In this document: positions 1-15,000 of the stretch, one piece after another
Layout of the letters: each line of letters starts with the position of its first letter
Numbering within the stretch: the stretch's first letter is position 1
DNA from: Globisporangium splendens
Taxonomy: Eukaryota; Oomycota; Peronosporomycetes; Pythiales; Pythiaceae
Length of the DNA: 64,000 nt
Direction: 5' to 3'
NCBI GenBank assembly: GCA_006386115.1
Contig: VFIW01000010.1
Location: 806,001-870,000 of the forward strand
The notes under the pieces: generated by a model
Database searches by the model: none
What the model saw: the letters and a program-made list of their open reading frames with translations, nothing else
Told to the model about the DNA's origin: nothing
Position numbers and translations under genes: made by a program

Positions 1-3000
1 AGGAAACTGCCTTCGTGGATGCAAAACTAGCTGGCACCGAGATGCTCTCGCTAAATCGGCAGTGCGTGATGTTGTAGGGTGCTGCATCTTTCTCCAACTC
101 AATTGTCACAAGCGTTCCTCCACGTAGTGGTCTAGTCATTGGGTGGATGCTTGCCAGTTGAACCACTGGTGCAAACGTGAACGGAGTGTTCAAAACCAGG
201 AAATCAGCGCCATTGTTTGATATCTCGACCTTTGCGGTGGCGAGCGTCGACTGAGCCCACGACGAAGCATCGGATGTCGCCATGTACGGAGCCAGGGACG
301 GCATCTGGCAGCTCATCAACTGGCTGCTATAAAACGTGCTGTTGATTGTCACTTGAATTATTTCCAGGCGCTGTTGAAGCAACGAAATCGTCAGTCGGCA
401 GACAAGAACATCGGTATTGAGGATCCCTGAATGTGCGCCAATCTTTAACTCGGTACCTCCCATGCTCGGACCGTGAAGCGGGGCAAACGAGTCAAAACGG
501 ATCTCAGAGTACTGAAACAGCGAGTTGGACTCGGAGACAATGCCATGCTCTGGCCGACCCAAACTAATGGCTTTCAAGTTCACAAACACACTTGCCGGAG
601 TCGTTCCGTGTGGTGGAGACAGACAGTGCACTTTGCTCGGACTCACAAACTGAGCTAGCGCTTCCCAATCTCCGAACACGCACGCGAGATCTGGCCCGGA
701 CACAAAATTCTCACCGCGGATCGTCACATTCGTTCCTCCAGCGACTGGTCCCATAATGGGAGTCACCGATATCACGCGAGGAACATTGACATACACAAAC
801 TGGAGTCGCCGGCCACCAGCAGTGTCCTGTCCATTCAAATATACCTGGACAGGTACGCAGGGAGACGATACCTGCTTTACATCAACAGCTACTTCAGTGC
901 CCACCAAATGGGTCGCATCAGCTTCAAAGAGTGGTGGCTCGCACAATTTGCCTCGTGATGAGAGATCAAACGCTCCGAGATGGGATGTGATATCCCAAGT
1001 AACGATAGTGTAGTTCTTGCCGTTCACTATTTGACCTACTGTTGCGACTTGAACCTTTTGGATCTTTGCAGATGTGCCGGCTTCCGTGATCTTCAGAATG
1101 TCCGAGCTGGTAGCATTTAGAGGGATTCTTGACGTAGCGTTACTGTCAAACTTCAGCGACAGATGCCCAACTGTAGACGGAATGCCTTCCTGCGTGCGCG
1201 ACACCTGGACCATCGCGGCTGCTCCCATCAGCTTCTGAGCGTCAACAAGAAGAGGCTGCACAGAGAAGCCATCTGCGGAAAGGAACTCGACAGTCCATGC
1301 GTAAGCTTTCCCTGCTGCTGGCCGTACTTTCACGCTTCCTTGGGGAACAATGGTCACGATCGCTTGCTCCAGCTCCTCCGCTGTTGTCGTCACGGGGATA
1401 TCACTAGTAGGCACGCCTCCGTGGCTTAACCGAAACGTACCAGCAAGCGAAGACCCTCGGCTCTGGGCTGCAACGCGAGCAGACGCCTGTGTTCCTGTGA
1501 GCTTGTCTGTGAAGACTTCCAAGCACTCATACTGCGGCGCATTGGCGACGCTGTTTGCCCCAAACGTGACTAGCCATTGATAGCCGCCGTTGCAATCTTG
1601 TGCTGATCGAGTCACTTTGAACGCTGCAACGTCCGGGAACGCCACACTGACTGCAGTCTGGACGTCAGACGCTGTTGCGTCATAGGCGATATCCGCAGTT
1701 CGTTTACTGCGGTAGCTCAACTGGAACGATCCGCCAATTTTCGAAGACGAAGCAGCTTGCACCAGGAGCCATCCTGCTTTTACAGCGTTTAGATTCGACG
1801 ACACAATGCCAGACGTGTCGAAGACTAGGGATCGTGCGGTTGCAGCTTCGGAAATGAACGTCACAAACCATCCGTAGCCATCTCCATACGAGTAAGCGGT
1901 CTCAGGCAACCGCTTTCTCTCCACAGACACCGTCTTATAAAACCCAGGCGACTCGAGCGCTTGTTTCATCGCTTTTGCCGACGTGTCCCACGGCACCGAG
2001 ACGACTGAAACTCCATCGACGGTCATTACGAACGTGCCACTAATTGGGCTACTTCCGTACACGTAAATCATTCGAATCTCACCATATTCCAGATCTTTGA
2101 GTTTGGCCACTTTCGGCGTGATCCCGACACTTCGCGCCACGGTTGTAGTGGCACGAATGAGGCCAAAGGGGTTTCTTTTGTTAAAGGTCACGCGCCAAGC
2201 CACTTCTCCGTTCACGTCGCGCTCGGATTGAGCAACTGAGAGGCTGGTTCCTTGTCCGAGCGAGTTCAAGTTCATCGCCAACATGTCTGTGGAGATCGAG
2301 GGCGACACATCGTCAACTCGTGGCTGACGAAACGCGACGAGATTTTGCTGCGTCTCACCTGAGCACGCGGCATCCAACGGGATCACAGTACCGTTAAACG
2401 GGAGAAACTGATCAACAGTGAACACCAAGTTCCCGATTCGGAGCAAGTCTCCGCGGTTGATGGTGCGCGTCAGGTCCACGGATGTCTGCACGAGCTGCCA
2501 GTTTCTCTCCACCGACATGACACCTGGTAGACTCACGTTGATCTCCCCGAACGCCAGCGAGAACGGACTCGTAAGGCAACAACTCATCGCTCCATTTTGC
2601 ACGTTCTGCACAGCATATCCGATACTGCCAGTGGACATGAGTTTCGAAGTATCGACAGTCAAATCGGCGACGTCACCACTGTTGCTGAACGTGATCAACC
2701 ACGAGAACACCCCATACGCTGCGGCGCCGACCGCAGTGCGAGACACGGATGCGACAGCGACGCCAGGCAGCTTTTGCAGTTGGTATGCGACTTCGCTCGC
2801 GGTCGCGTTGGACGCGAGCGAGATGCTTTTCCCACTGAGACCGAGCGAGAAGTTTCCAGAAAGTGGCGTGAGGGAGCCTTTCGTTACTTCTGCCACAGAA
2901 ATCGTCGCATCCGATTTCGTGGACAACAGCGTCGTCTGCGCGCCGCCGGCGAAAAGCAGCAGCGGGTCACTGTGAACCGCTGGCGATGTAAATGTAACTA

Positions 3001-6000
3001 GCCACACATACGACGTGCTGCTGGTCGTTCCAGTGGAACGTGTCACGGTTGTCGTACCAACGGATGGCAACAAATTCAAGGCCGTTTGCACCTCCAGCGC
3101 TGTGCAACTGAACGAAAGCGCCGACGTCTCCTCGCTCCCATAGGCCAAGAAAAACGACCCAGAAAGTGTTCCTCCACCTACGCTTCTCGTTTCGATCCGC
3201 TGCACTTCCACCTGAGTCGCACTTTGCGTTTTCTGCACTGTTGCGTACGGGAAGTCACCCTTTGTCGAGGCGACATCGACATTGAACAGCGCAAGCGAGG
3301 GATTCCAGGACGAGAATGTCACGTCCCACGCACGACCACCGACCAGATCGGTTCGAGTAATGCTGACCGCGAGAGTTTGTCCCGTCGCCGTACTCAGCGC
3401 TTGTAGTGCCGTCTGCACTTGGGCCGCCGTTGCACTCACAGAGAGCGTCGTCGATTGACCCTGATAGGAGACCGCGAAGTTTCCCGACACGGACACCATT
3501 CGGCCTTTGACATACTCCAAAACGCGAATACTGGGTGGGGCTCGACTACTGCCACTACTTGCTGTATAAATCAGATCCTGGGCTTGCAGCGCAGGCAAGT
3601 CGCCCGATTGGAACGGAAACGTCACCATCCAAGTACTGCCGCCTTCGGAATTCTGTCGAACGAGCGTCGCGTTCACGGCGTCTATAGTGTTCAATTGCTC
3701 GAGAGCTGCTTTGGCATCGATGCCAAGTGCATCGAATGCGATGGGTGCTGTTTTGACTCCGCCAAATGTCAGTGTGAATGACCCCGTCGCTGTTGTACCG
3801 AATGGCGCTGCCAACGTGACATTTCGAACCTCGCACGTGACGCTTTTCCGGATTTCCAATACTTGCTGAATCACATTTGTCGTTGCCGCTCCTGTGATAT
3901 TGGACTGCACGCTCAACGCGGGAATATCCCCAGCCGTGTAAAAGGTGATATCCCAGCGGTAGCCAGTATACGTTGTCCCTTGTGTGACAGCAGCTCGGGA
4001 AACAGACACGTTGCCGCGTGGGAATACTTCGGTCACTGCGAGCTGCACATCTGCTTCTGTCGCAGCAGGCTGAAGCAGCCTAGAGACTGCCGAACTCAAT
4101 CCGATTTGAGAGAATCCGGTGACGCCACTGCTGCCATCTGTGAGCACTTGAATAGACTGAATCTCCCACGTGTTGCCGCGCTGCGACACGTAGAGTCGCT
4201 GAACCTCCGGGACGTTCGTCAGACTCAGCGATACACGCTGGATATCGTCCTTCTTGCCTGCCGCAGTGCGAACGATCGTGACGCTCGGAGATGCGCCAGT
4301 CATCCCTGTATTTGAGACGGCGATCGCATACGGAATCACATACGTTGGGGCAAACTCGATTCGCCACGAGCGTTCTCCAGATAGTCCAGGGCCAAGAACT
4401 GAGCACGACTGACCTCCAACGAGAACCATCAACGACGCACAGTCAGCGGTCACTGCTATCGCCGCGAGCTGGCCAGTGGTGGCACTTGTAACCTGAAAAG
4501 GACCTGACAGCGGCTTCCCAACAACCACCGACATCGCAATCACATCAAGCCCGATGACAACGTACTTTGCTGATCCCCGTACGCGCCTCCGATGTTTGAG
4601 CTTGATTGATATGTCGCAGTTATCAACGGCAGGTTTCCATTCGACGGTGGAAACGTGACTCGGAGACTGCGAACTTGCGTCGTATCCTCTTCTTGGATGA
4701 TTGCTATACTGACAGCAGTGAAGCTCTCCAGCGCTGCTTTCAAGTCGAGAATTGGAACATCCCAACGAAGCACAGGTGTCGTTTCCGTGCCAAGAGTGTA
4801 AAGGATCCATCTGGAGGCGGCGCAGTCCCGGCTTGGGTTCTGGCCACAACACTAAACACGTTCGCATGCTGTACCTTCGTTTGCAATAATCGAATCGGTT
4901 GGGTCTTGGTGTTGAATTGAACATCCCATTTGTAGACCGTGGTCATGCCAGCGACCGTTACCGAGTACGTCACCGAGACGCCTTTGGTCATTGCGATAGT
5001 CATCAGCGCACTCTTCATTTGCGCAGCGGTTGCCTGAACGCTCACACTGATTGTCTGGCCTTCGTAGGTCACATCGAACGTCCCGACAGCCCCATTTAGC
5101 CCCGTGCCGTAGACGATGAGCGTCTGGATTTCATACACTGTGCCAGCGCGTACACGCGTTATGCTCGCACCGGCTTGCGTCCCCGTGAGAGACTTGGTTG
5201 GAACAGTCATCAAGGGAATGACCCCAGTGTCTGAGACAAAAGTCACGTACCATGTGTACCCATACAAAGCTCCTGTCAATGCATCTCGCGTGGCCAAGAA
5301 CGAGCGGCTCCCACCTGTAGCATTGATCAGTGCCTGGCGCAGCACAGTTGCAGTTGCGCTTGACGAGATATCAGCCGTGGTAAAGCCAAGCATTGTGAGC
5401 TTGAGCGTGCCCGAGAGTCCCGTAGTCGCGAACGCCGTCACACTCCGAACTTCAGGCAGTTGCGGCGAGTTTTGAAGCACGAGGCGCTGAACATGTGGCT
5501 GGTAGTCACAACTCGTCGTGATCTGGATTCGCTCCGATGAGGATGCAGGTGGGTACACAAGCTTCAATTCTTGTACTTCAGGTGCTTCTCCCCAGCCTTT
5601 CGTCGTAATCGATTGGACTTCGGGTCCACTGGGTTCGGCTTCAATCGAGACACGCTGGATTTCGTTCTGCGGGGAACGAGACGTGATTGACACGCGCTGC
5701 AATTTGGGTGCTGCTGCTCCCGGGGTCGAGATGCACTCAATCTGCTGGGAAGATATTCGTGTGGCAGGAACGCGATCGGCATCGCCAAATGCACACTCCA
5801 GTGCACTCGTGTCATTGAAATCACTCCCCATGATTTGGGTCACGGACGCTCGTGTTTCAACAAAAAATGGCACAAAGGACTCACTGAAATCGACGCCGTT
5901 AGTCGAGATCTCCAAGAAAACCCTGCCGCGTGTCATCGACGGCGATACGTACGTCACCGAGTCGGCACCTGCTTTTCTTACGCCTGCAACGATGACCACA

Positions 6001-9000
6001 TCAAATTTGCACCAAATCGTCGTCAACAGTGCATCGACCCCGGTTGCATGCACACTCACACGGGTTCCTCCAGACTCGGGTCCCGTCGATGGATAAATGT
6101 CCATCACGGTTGGGAGTGCTCTGTACGCGAATGTAGTCCTTGGGTCTGTCGATGAGTCTGCATTGTAATCCGAAAAGACGATGCCATCTGGAAACGTCGA
6201 AGCGCGGAAGCTACCGAGACACTGACAACAACTGGAGACCGAGGATTATGGGGAGGCGTCAGACACTCGAGCTCGGTCGCAGATACCACTTGTGTTGGCA
6301 CGATCGCACTTCCAAACTGGCAATGCCAGGAATCTTCTGATACTGCGAACCCTTCACCTGAGATTTGCACTAACGTACCACCGTGATATGGTCCCGAGGT
6401 CGGAGAAATATCAAACACGACAATCTCGTCTTCATAGGTAAATGGCTGAGGTACTGGGGAAACTGCACTCCATTTGCTGAGATTGCGAGACGGACCTCGG
6501 AGACTCGGGACGAAGGGGGTAACACACATGAGATCGTGTGTTCAGTCACAAACGTCGCGGGGACAAAATGCGATTCCCCAACAAGGCACTGTACATCTGT
6601 GAGAGGTGAGAAATTGCTGCCGCTGATCTTCACAGGCACAGGTTCATTGATGCGTCCTCTTGAAGGAATGACGCCGAGTGCTTCAATCGGAGCCAGCAGC
6701 ACGACCTCCAGCTCACTGTTTGTGAAATCCTGGTCATTGTTCGATACCTCGATACTGAGCGTTTCATCCTTCGACGTGGATAGCAACTCGAGCATTTCGT
6801 ATACAACACACTCGATCAAAGTAGGTGATAGAAAGGTGCCTCGTGTACGCTTGTCACCAATCAAGCACGTCAGTAAGGACGTGTCCATAAATCCCTTGCC
6901 AGAGATGCGGATGGCATCCAAATTGCTGCTCAAAAAGATGAATGAGGCTCGATCGTCTTGATGACTGGCATGTTCATGTACTCAAAGCTCCAGATCGAGC
7001 TCACAGACAGAACCTCGTCGCTCAGAAAATCGTCAATACGACTTCCTTGGCGATACCCAATGGAGAAATCTACGGTGTTGGGTCCGTTGCTCTGTGGAGG
7101 ACTCTTGCATTCGGCAACTTCAGTGCTGATCACGCGCAGATTCGATTCGACGGCACCAAATAGACAGACGAACTCGTTCTTCGTGCTGATCACGTCAGAG
7201 TTGGCACCAGTAATGCTGACGGTCGTGTTTCCATGGACAGATCCAAACGGAGGACTGACCTCATTGACGATATAAGTGCCATGGTAGAAGATCTCAAGGC
7301 CGTCGTTCGTAAAATCAACTCCGTTCAAGGAAACATCGACCTGGTGCCCGCCACTTGGTAGATTGGGCGGCGAATTACACAGGATCTGGGACGACGATAA
7401 CCATGTCGCGTTGGACAAAAGTGGTTTGTCCAGACCGACTCGACAGATAATCGATTCTCTCGCGTACTCGGCGAAATTGGCCCCCAAGATGAAGATTTGC
7501 ACATGCGTCGCGCCAATGCGATAGTCTCGGAAAACGCGACGCGGAGAAAGCGACATCAAAGTCACTTGCGGCTGGTAGATAAATACCAAACTGTTACTGA
7601 AATCCACATAATTCATCATGACTGCTACGCCAACCGGTCCACCAACGACCTCCATCTCGTGTTCCGGGATCGTCACAGCGAGTTCTGTCGACGAACGTAA
7701 TACAGCAAGCGCTAGCGACGCTGTTGGGCCAATCCCAAACCGAACCGTGATGCTGGCGGTCACCTTGAAACCAGTTCCGATAATCGAGACCACGGTGTGA
7801 TCAAGAGAGTTCCCGAAGCCTGGAGACAGCGAGTGCAATCGCGGCATGACTTCGTATTCAAACACCAGCGGGTTCAGTTGGCTGGCGACGAGTTTGTCCT
7901 GCGTGCCACTGACTCGCCAGAACAAACTCACTGGAACAATTGCGGGACTGCGAACCGCTGGACTCGTACAGGCCATTGCTGTCCCATTCGCTGCTTTAAG
8001 CGCAATAGCTTCATAATCCCCAAATCCACAAAAGAAACGCACATTTGCATCCTTAACAGCTAATGGATTTTTCAGCGTCAACACGACGTTGGTACCGCCT
8101 TCAATGGGTCCACTTGTCGGAAGCATAGTTGTGACAACAACATCAGGTGTGAACGCGAGCGGCAGTGCGTAATCGACGAAGTCTTGCGCGTTCAAGCTGA
8201 CGCCGACCGCTCGTGCCGACAGTCTGGAGTCCGGTACGACGCATTTCACTAGCGATTTATCCACAAACGTCGCGGCAAGAGGCTTCAAATCATCCCCGAT
8301 GCGGCAAGACAGATCTGACGAGTTGACAAAGTTGGTGCTTTGATCAGTAAAATCGTACCATTTTGCTGCTGGCTCGCATGGTGATCTCTCGTGATCGAGT
8401 GAATCTCATGCAAAGGGTCGTGAGTGAATCGTACAGCATTAGATGCCACGCCAGAGTCCACCATCTGCACTCGAACTGCTATCGTCTCTCGCGTGCTAAA
8501 GGACGAGTTACTTATACCCTGGACGGATGGGACAGTGCACTGGACTTCTTGCTCGGTGACCAAGTGAGGTGGCACCACCAAATCGTCTCCAAAGACACAG
8601 TAAACTGAATGGCCCTCCACGAGAAAGTTGCCACCTCGAATGGTCAGTATTGCACCGCCGATCGATGGTCCGTGCTGGGGAGAGATTGAACGAATACGCT
8701 GCTCATTGATGAACGTCACCATTCCCGTCGATAGAAGCCGCGTTTTTTCATCGACTAGCACGCCAACTTGAGCAGTTCCAGGTATCCATCGAGGCGAGCG
8801 ACACTTCAAATCCGTCGCGTTGACGAAATACGCTGGTTGAGTAAGCGTTTGATTGCAGTGGACGAAGATGCACTCGTAGTTTGCGTCAGAATTCATAATT
8901 GACGAGCTTAGTTTCACTGCAAGCTGAGTGCCGCCTGAAACTGCAACCACGCGAGGCACGACGTCGACAATGACCGCCGTGTCCTGGATATTGACGACTT

Positions 9001-12000
9001 GCTGGCTAGTCGTAAACTCGATCCCGTTCAGCGATACCTCGGAGCACATGTGAGTCGTAGCACAGAATTTGCAGAAGACTTTGCTTTTTGCAACGAGAGC
9101 AGCGGAAGAGATGCCTCCAATCTCTAGCCGTGTCCCGCCCGATTCAGAGCCGAGCCGCGGTCGCATCCACCGGTTCGTCTCGATTGGCGTCACCACTTCC
9201 AGCTCACTTGGGACAAACACAGCGCTCATTGCAACCGCAAGATCAATCACACCAATTGGCACGCGAGCTCGCGTCAGCTGTCGAATCTTGCATGCAATCT
9301 CCGAATCGGATACATAAGTTGCGCGTGTCAGACCGTCTCCAACAGCGCACCGAAGACCTGTCGAGTTTCTAAATTCCCGTCAATAGAGCGTCAGAATTGA
9401 GTTGGTCACTTTGGTGGTTACCGTGGGCGTAAACGTGAGTATGAGTGGACTCGGTACAAATTCAAACACACCCGAACTCTCCGAGTAATCCTGAAAATTG
9501 CTCGTTACGTACACGTTCACAAACCCGGGACGATGCTGCGGTACCATGCAGACAAGAGATTGTTCCGAGATCCACTCGGCCGGCACGACGTCAGATACAC
9601 CAAATCGACAGCGCAGAGCCGAGCTACGAACAAAGTTGCTCCCGGTCACCAATAGCTGGTATTGACCAGACTCCGATCCTTGCCGAGGACTAATCGAAGT
9701 AACGGTGGGCATGGGCGTGTATCGGAAGGATAGGGTGAGCTTGGTATTCGCTGGCATCTGCGACTCTCGAATGGAAAACCGAATGGTCTGCAACGCGCTC
9801 TGGGGCGACACGCAAACCAGCTGGGATTCCGAGAGATACTCCGCGGCGACTTCAACTGATCCAAATGTACAAAAATACCTCTTGGTGAGCTCGAACAAGC
9901 CACCGTTGACGAGTACGCGTGTTCCTCCTTTCGTGGGGCCATTCGTTGGAACTATGGAGTGCATGAAAAGACTTGATGCGAAACAGTACTCGAGGCCACT
10001 TGATGCGGGCTGGACTTGACTATCAATAACCAGTTCGAAGTGCTTGCGTCCACGAGTGAGCTTTGGTATCCCACACTCGATTTGAGTTTCGTCAAGAGAC
10101 TTGCCTGGCGTAACTGCATTGTCACCAAACTTGCACTTGATGGACGAGGCGTTGAAAAAGCCATATCCGATTACCTTCACCACAGTATTTTCAGATTGAT
10201 ATCCGAAACTCGGCACCAGCTCTCGGATTACTGGGAACAACCGATACTCAAACCAGACGAACGAAGTCGTGCAGTCGATGTCATGGACACAAATTCGCAG
10301 TTGCAGTCGTTCCGGACTGTGCGGTGGTGCCATGCACGAAAGCATTGTGGAATTCACGATTTTTGCAGGAACTTGGAAAGCCGAGGAACCAAACTGACAC
10401 ATGGTGTCGATCCTTTGCGGAAAATGTAGACCTGTGACGTGAATAAGGGAGTGGCCAGTGTCGAGAATCACATTGGGAAACGCGCTTTTTACAACAGGAG
10501 GGACATAATACCAGAATGGAGCCTCGAGCAGCACCGTGTCTTGGCCAACTTCGCGAACTTGTACGTTGACATCAAGTCCTGTAGATTGAGTCACGATTGG
10601 AGCCGTGTATTCGCATGCTGAACCATTCACTGCTGATGCGTGCACTGTGACGTTTAACTCGGTGAAGTAGCAGACGAGTCGAACATCTTGTCGAAACCCC
10701 TTGCCGACGAGTTTAATTTGTGTCGGACGTCCTATGAGACCTGAGCTTGGCTCAAAATACTGGAGATTTGCGGCAGCATGTATGTCTAAGCTAAGTGTTT
10801 CCGAACCAAAGTCTTGACCATTAGTCGATATCTGGACATCGACTCGTCCAGGACTCCGTGCAGGGACTTGACAAACCACAATGTCTGACCCCACAAAGCG
10901 CTGAGGTGCGACAATAATATCACCAAAGCAGCATCGAAACAATGATGATTTCACGAAACCTGACCCGTGAAGTGCCACCGACGTGTTTCGTGCCTCCATG
11001 ACAGCTTTCGGCTGGATTGAGAGTAGCCGTGGCAGCACTGCATCAGTGTCACATCCGAAAAAACGACAAATGGTTTCAATGAGTCAACAGCGATACGGGA
11101 TGGCAAAATAACTACAGACTCTCACCTGTATAGTTGTACTCGAGGTAACTATCTGAGACCACCTCGTGCAACTTGAGTCGGACTATAGCTGTTCCGGGGC
11201 TGAATCGTGGTGAAACACATGCAACGGTTTTCTCATTCACTCGAAACGCTGCTGTGATGAGCCTCTGGGATCCATCGCGTGCCTCAAAAACGCATTCCAC
11301 GCCATTTGTGGCAATGACATTTTCACCGATAATCAGAAGCCTCGAGTTCCCAGCCTCGGATCCAAATGGAGGGAACACACTTTGCAGGACCGGATCCTCT
11401 AAAAGCAACAGCAACAACAAGATACATTGTCAGCAGCAGCAGCAGAGAAAATGTCTGGGAGGAGGCGGCCCTCTGCACGAACCAATGTACTCGAAGGCGT
11501 GTTGCTCATCTACACGTTGCAACTGCCCATCTCGCTGCAGCGAAAATGCAACTTTGCCTGCTTTGTGCGGTGGAGCATCGCACGCAACTCTCGAGGTCGA
11601 TACAAAACGGGCGATCACTGAAATCGAGCCAAACTGGCAAAAAATGTGACGATCTTCAGTGAATCCGCTTCCGTGCACCAGAATACGGGTGTTTGCGGAC
11701 GCATACCCCATCTGAGGCAAAATTCTGGCGATTTGCAACATCTCTACGTATTCAAACTCGAGGCTGTCCTGGGACAGCAATGGTATACCATTCTCCCTGC
11801 ACTGCACTTTGACGACGCTGAGACCTGCTGTCGATGGCGGTGTGGTGACGCTGATCGCAGTAAAGTTAATGCAGGTTGCTTGCGCTTGCGCATCTCCAAA
11901 GTAGCAATTCAGCCCAGCGTGCTCGTTGAACCCGCTACCTCGGATAGTGACAGCAGTGCCACCGTCCAGTTCGCCAAAAGACGGCGTCAGCATCGACAAC

Positions 12001-15000
12001 GTGGCTCCGAACTCGTAGGTGAACTGGACGCTGTTGGACACGAGATCGCGCGCTCGAGTAGACACGCGCAAGCTAGAATTTCGTTTCTGGCTCGGTGGCG
12101 AGGCACAAGTGAGCAACCCACGATCGAGTCGTACGGATGCTACACTTGTGTCGTCAAAGAGACGCAAAAGCGGTTCATATGTTAGAAAGCCCGTCCCGAT
12201 GGTAGAAACAGCAGTATTCCCGTCCAGTGGACCACCTGCAGGGTAAATCTGGCGGATCACCATTGCTTCAGTCACTGTGATGCTCAATACGTTTGAACCG
12301 GGTGTCGACCCAGCATTACTAATTGTCAGTTGGACGGTGCCTGGAGTATCGGATCCAGCAAACTCGCACTCCAAAACTGAATCCGATACCACACGACCCA
12401 CGGCCGCGTTCTGCTGCGTGCTGAAATGGCAAAGTGTCTCGTTGTGTCGGAAATTGCGCCCCGTGATCGACATCATTACACTCGTGTTTCGGGCGACAAA
12501 TTTCGGAGATACTTCAGAGACTGATACTGCATACCGCATCCGTAACACAGCAAACGACGACGAGAAATCGGCGAGGTTGTTCGAGATTCGAACCTCAAGC
12601 TCGCTCTCTGTAAATACTTTGGGTATTCGACATGATGCGCACGTCGAGTCGAGGACTACTGCCGATGCAGAGATCTCCGAACTGAACAGGCACGAGAAGT
12701 TTAGATCCTGTCGAAAGCCCTTTCCAAACACAAATATCTCGCCTTCCTTCCCGATTTCTACCGAATCTGGAGCAATTGCCACGATGTCTGGAACCTCGTA
12801 AAGCTCAATCTGGAAGGATCTGACTGATTTCCGAGTCACTTCGTCCATAATGTCGATCTGTCCTTTCCCAATTTCGCAGTTGATGGCACTGTGCATTGCA
12901 AGCATGTCGAACTAAACCAAGTCACTTTATCTGTCGAACCAGCAACACCAGCGTGAGCACAGAGGTAGCTCAAACTCGGATCGAAAGACTGGCTGCAAAC
13001 CGTGACAACAGCTATACTGGATCCTGCGACTGGAATTGACTCGGGGTAAACAACATCCAGCGAGCTTGACGGAGAAGCAATCATCATCTGCAGTCCAGTA
13101 TTCACAAAGTCAACGCCGTTCTGTGATACACGAATTGAGAGTTTATCACCGTCAGTGAATTTCTCGCCATCGAACTCAAATGCAAAGGCGCTGCGGTTTG
13201 GCAGCATGATCGCATTCCAGATCAAAGAACCATCGCCGAGAGTAACTTGGTAGTTACGAGTCCGAGAAAATCGATATCCTTCAATGATGACAGTATTGCT
13301 TCGCCCTGAGATGACGGTATCTGGGTGTACACGAGTGAACACTGGCGGTGTGGAAAATGTAAAGACTAACGACGTTCTCGCCAACTTGGAATGACATGGA
13401 TACTTTATTCTCATCGAAACTGGAGCCAACGTCGGGGGTTGAGCATTCAAGAGACGACGCATTCAAGATCTTGGCTAGTACAGGATTCATATCGCCAAAA
13501 ATGCAGAATACTGGAACAGCATTGTCAAGACTGTCGTACCCCGCTCCAATGATAGTAATTTGCTCTCCCCCATAGCTCATGCCGGACGCAGGCAACACCG
13601 CCGAGAACGTCGGCATCTCGTACACGAACACAAACACCCCCGGCGAACCAGAGAAATGAACACCATTGAGGCTGACAGCAGCCTCGAACTTGCCTTGGGG
13701 CAGATCCTGAGGCAATGGACAAAACACCAAGTCAGCTGATGCAACAGAACCGTTCACCTTACTCGCCCCAAAAGAACAGGTCGCACAGTCCGTTGCCAGA
13801 AACCCCCTTCCTAATACTTTGACAACCGCGTTAGAGCCGCGAGCAACGTACGCGGGTTCGACACGTGTGAGGTTGATACCCTTGTGGATCATTACTGTCT
13901 GAGTGCTGTAGGTATAATCTTGGCCATTGAGCGACACACCAAGGTCTAGAGTGCCTGCGCCAGTTGGGGTACGAATTGAGCCGCACTTGATTCGCTCCGA
14001 GTCAAGAAGTTCTGCTTTCACAACACTGGTTCCAATGCGGCAGAATAGGTCATATTGGCGACTGAAGTAACTTCCAGTCACAACAAGGGAGATCGACGAG
14101 TTCACTGGAGCAGTCGACGGCACAACATTTGTAATGGCAGGCGGGACGTAGTAGGTAAAGTTGATACTTTGCGTCGAAAACTGAATCCCGTTTGGAGCTA
14201 TTCGGATTGCCACGGTTCTGTCGATAGATTGCTCGTTCCAGGCAGGACTGGTGCATCGAATGGCTGTATTTGACAGGAATTCTGCTCGACTCACCTGGTC
14301 TCCAAACTTGCACGTCAAATGTTCTGATGCAATGAATTGTTTTCCGATGATTGTAACCTCACAGCCACCAGTTGACGGTCCTGATGCAATCGATGCGTTG
14401 AGGAGAGCCAACTCATCGTAGGCAACAAACTTTGCTCGTTCACTTTGAGGAGAGAAATCTTGACCATTCAATGACACTCTCACATAGTAAGTTCCAGTTT
14501 GAATTTGTGCCGGCGCACGGCAAAAAATCAACGTTGAATCAACTCGTTCGGCGACGGTTTTCCACTGTCCATCTCCATTCTCGAATGCACAACGCAAAGG
14601 ATCGACATCTTCAAACCCTTTTCCCGAGATTGCCACTTGGGTCTCTCTTCCGACTTCACCAAGATGTGGAAAGACTCGATCAATCGTGGGTACCGCTGCG
14701 AACATGAACGAGAGTGACATCGTCGGGAGCACGATTTCATTTGCAAGCACTGTGAGGTCAACTTGGCCGGTACTGTTCATCCGAGTCGTTTTGCAATGCA
14801 GTGTCGACGGATTGACGAACTCGGTCGGTTCTCTGGTGTACGCTCCAAACCGGCACGAACATAATGCATCCTTGGAGAAGTTCTCACCGCTGATTTGGAC
14901 GCTCGTGCTGCCCGCAATTGGCCCGTTTGCAGGGAACACACTCTTGACCGACGACACCACTAATTGGCTGTACACAATCCCTGACTTTGAAAAGTCGACT

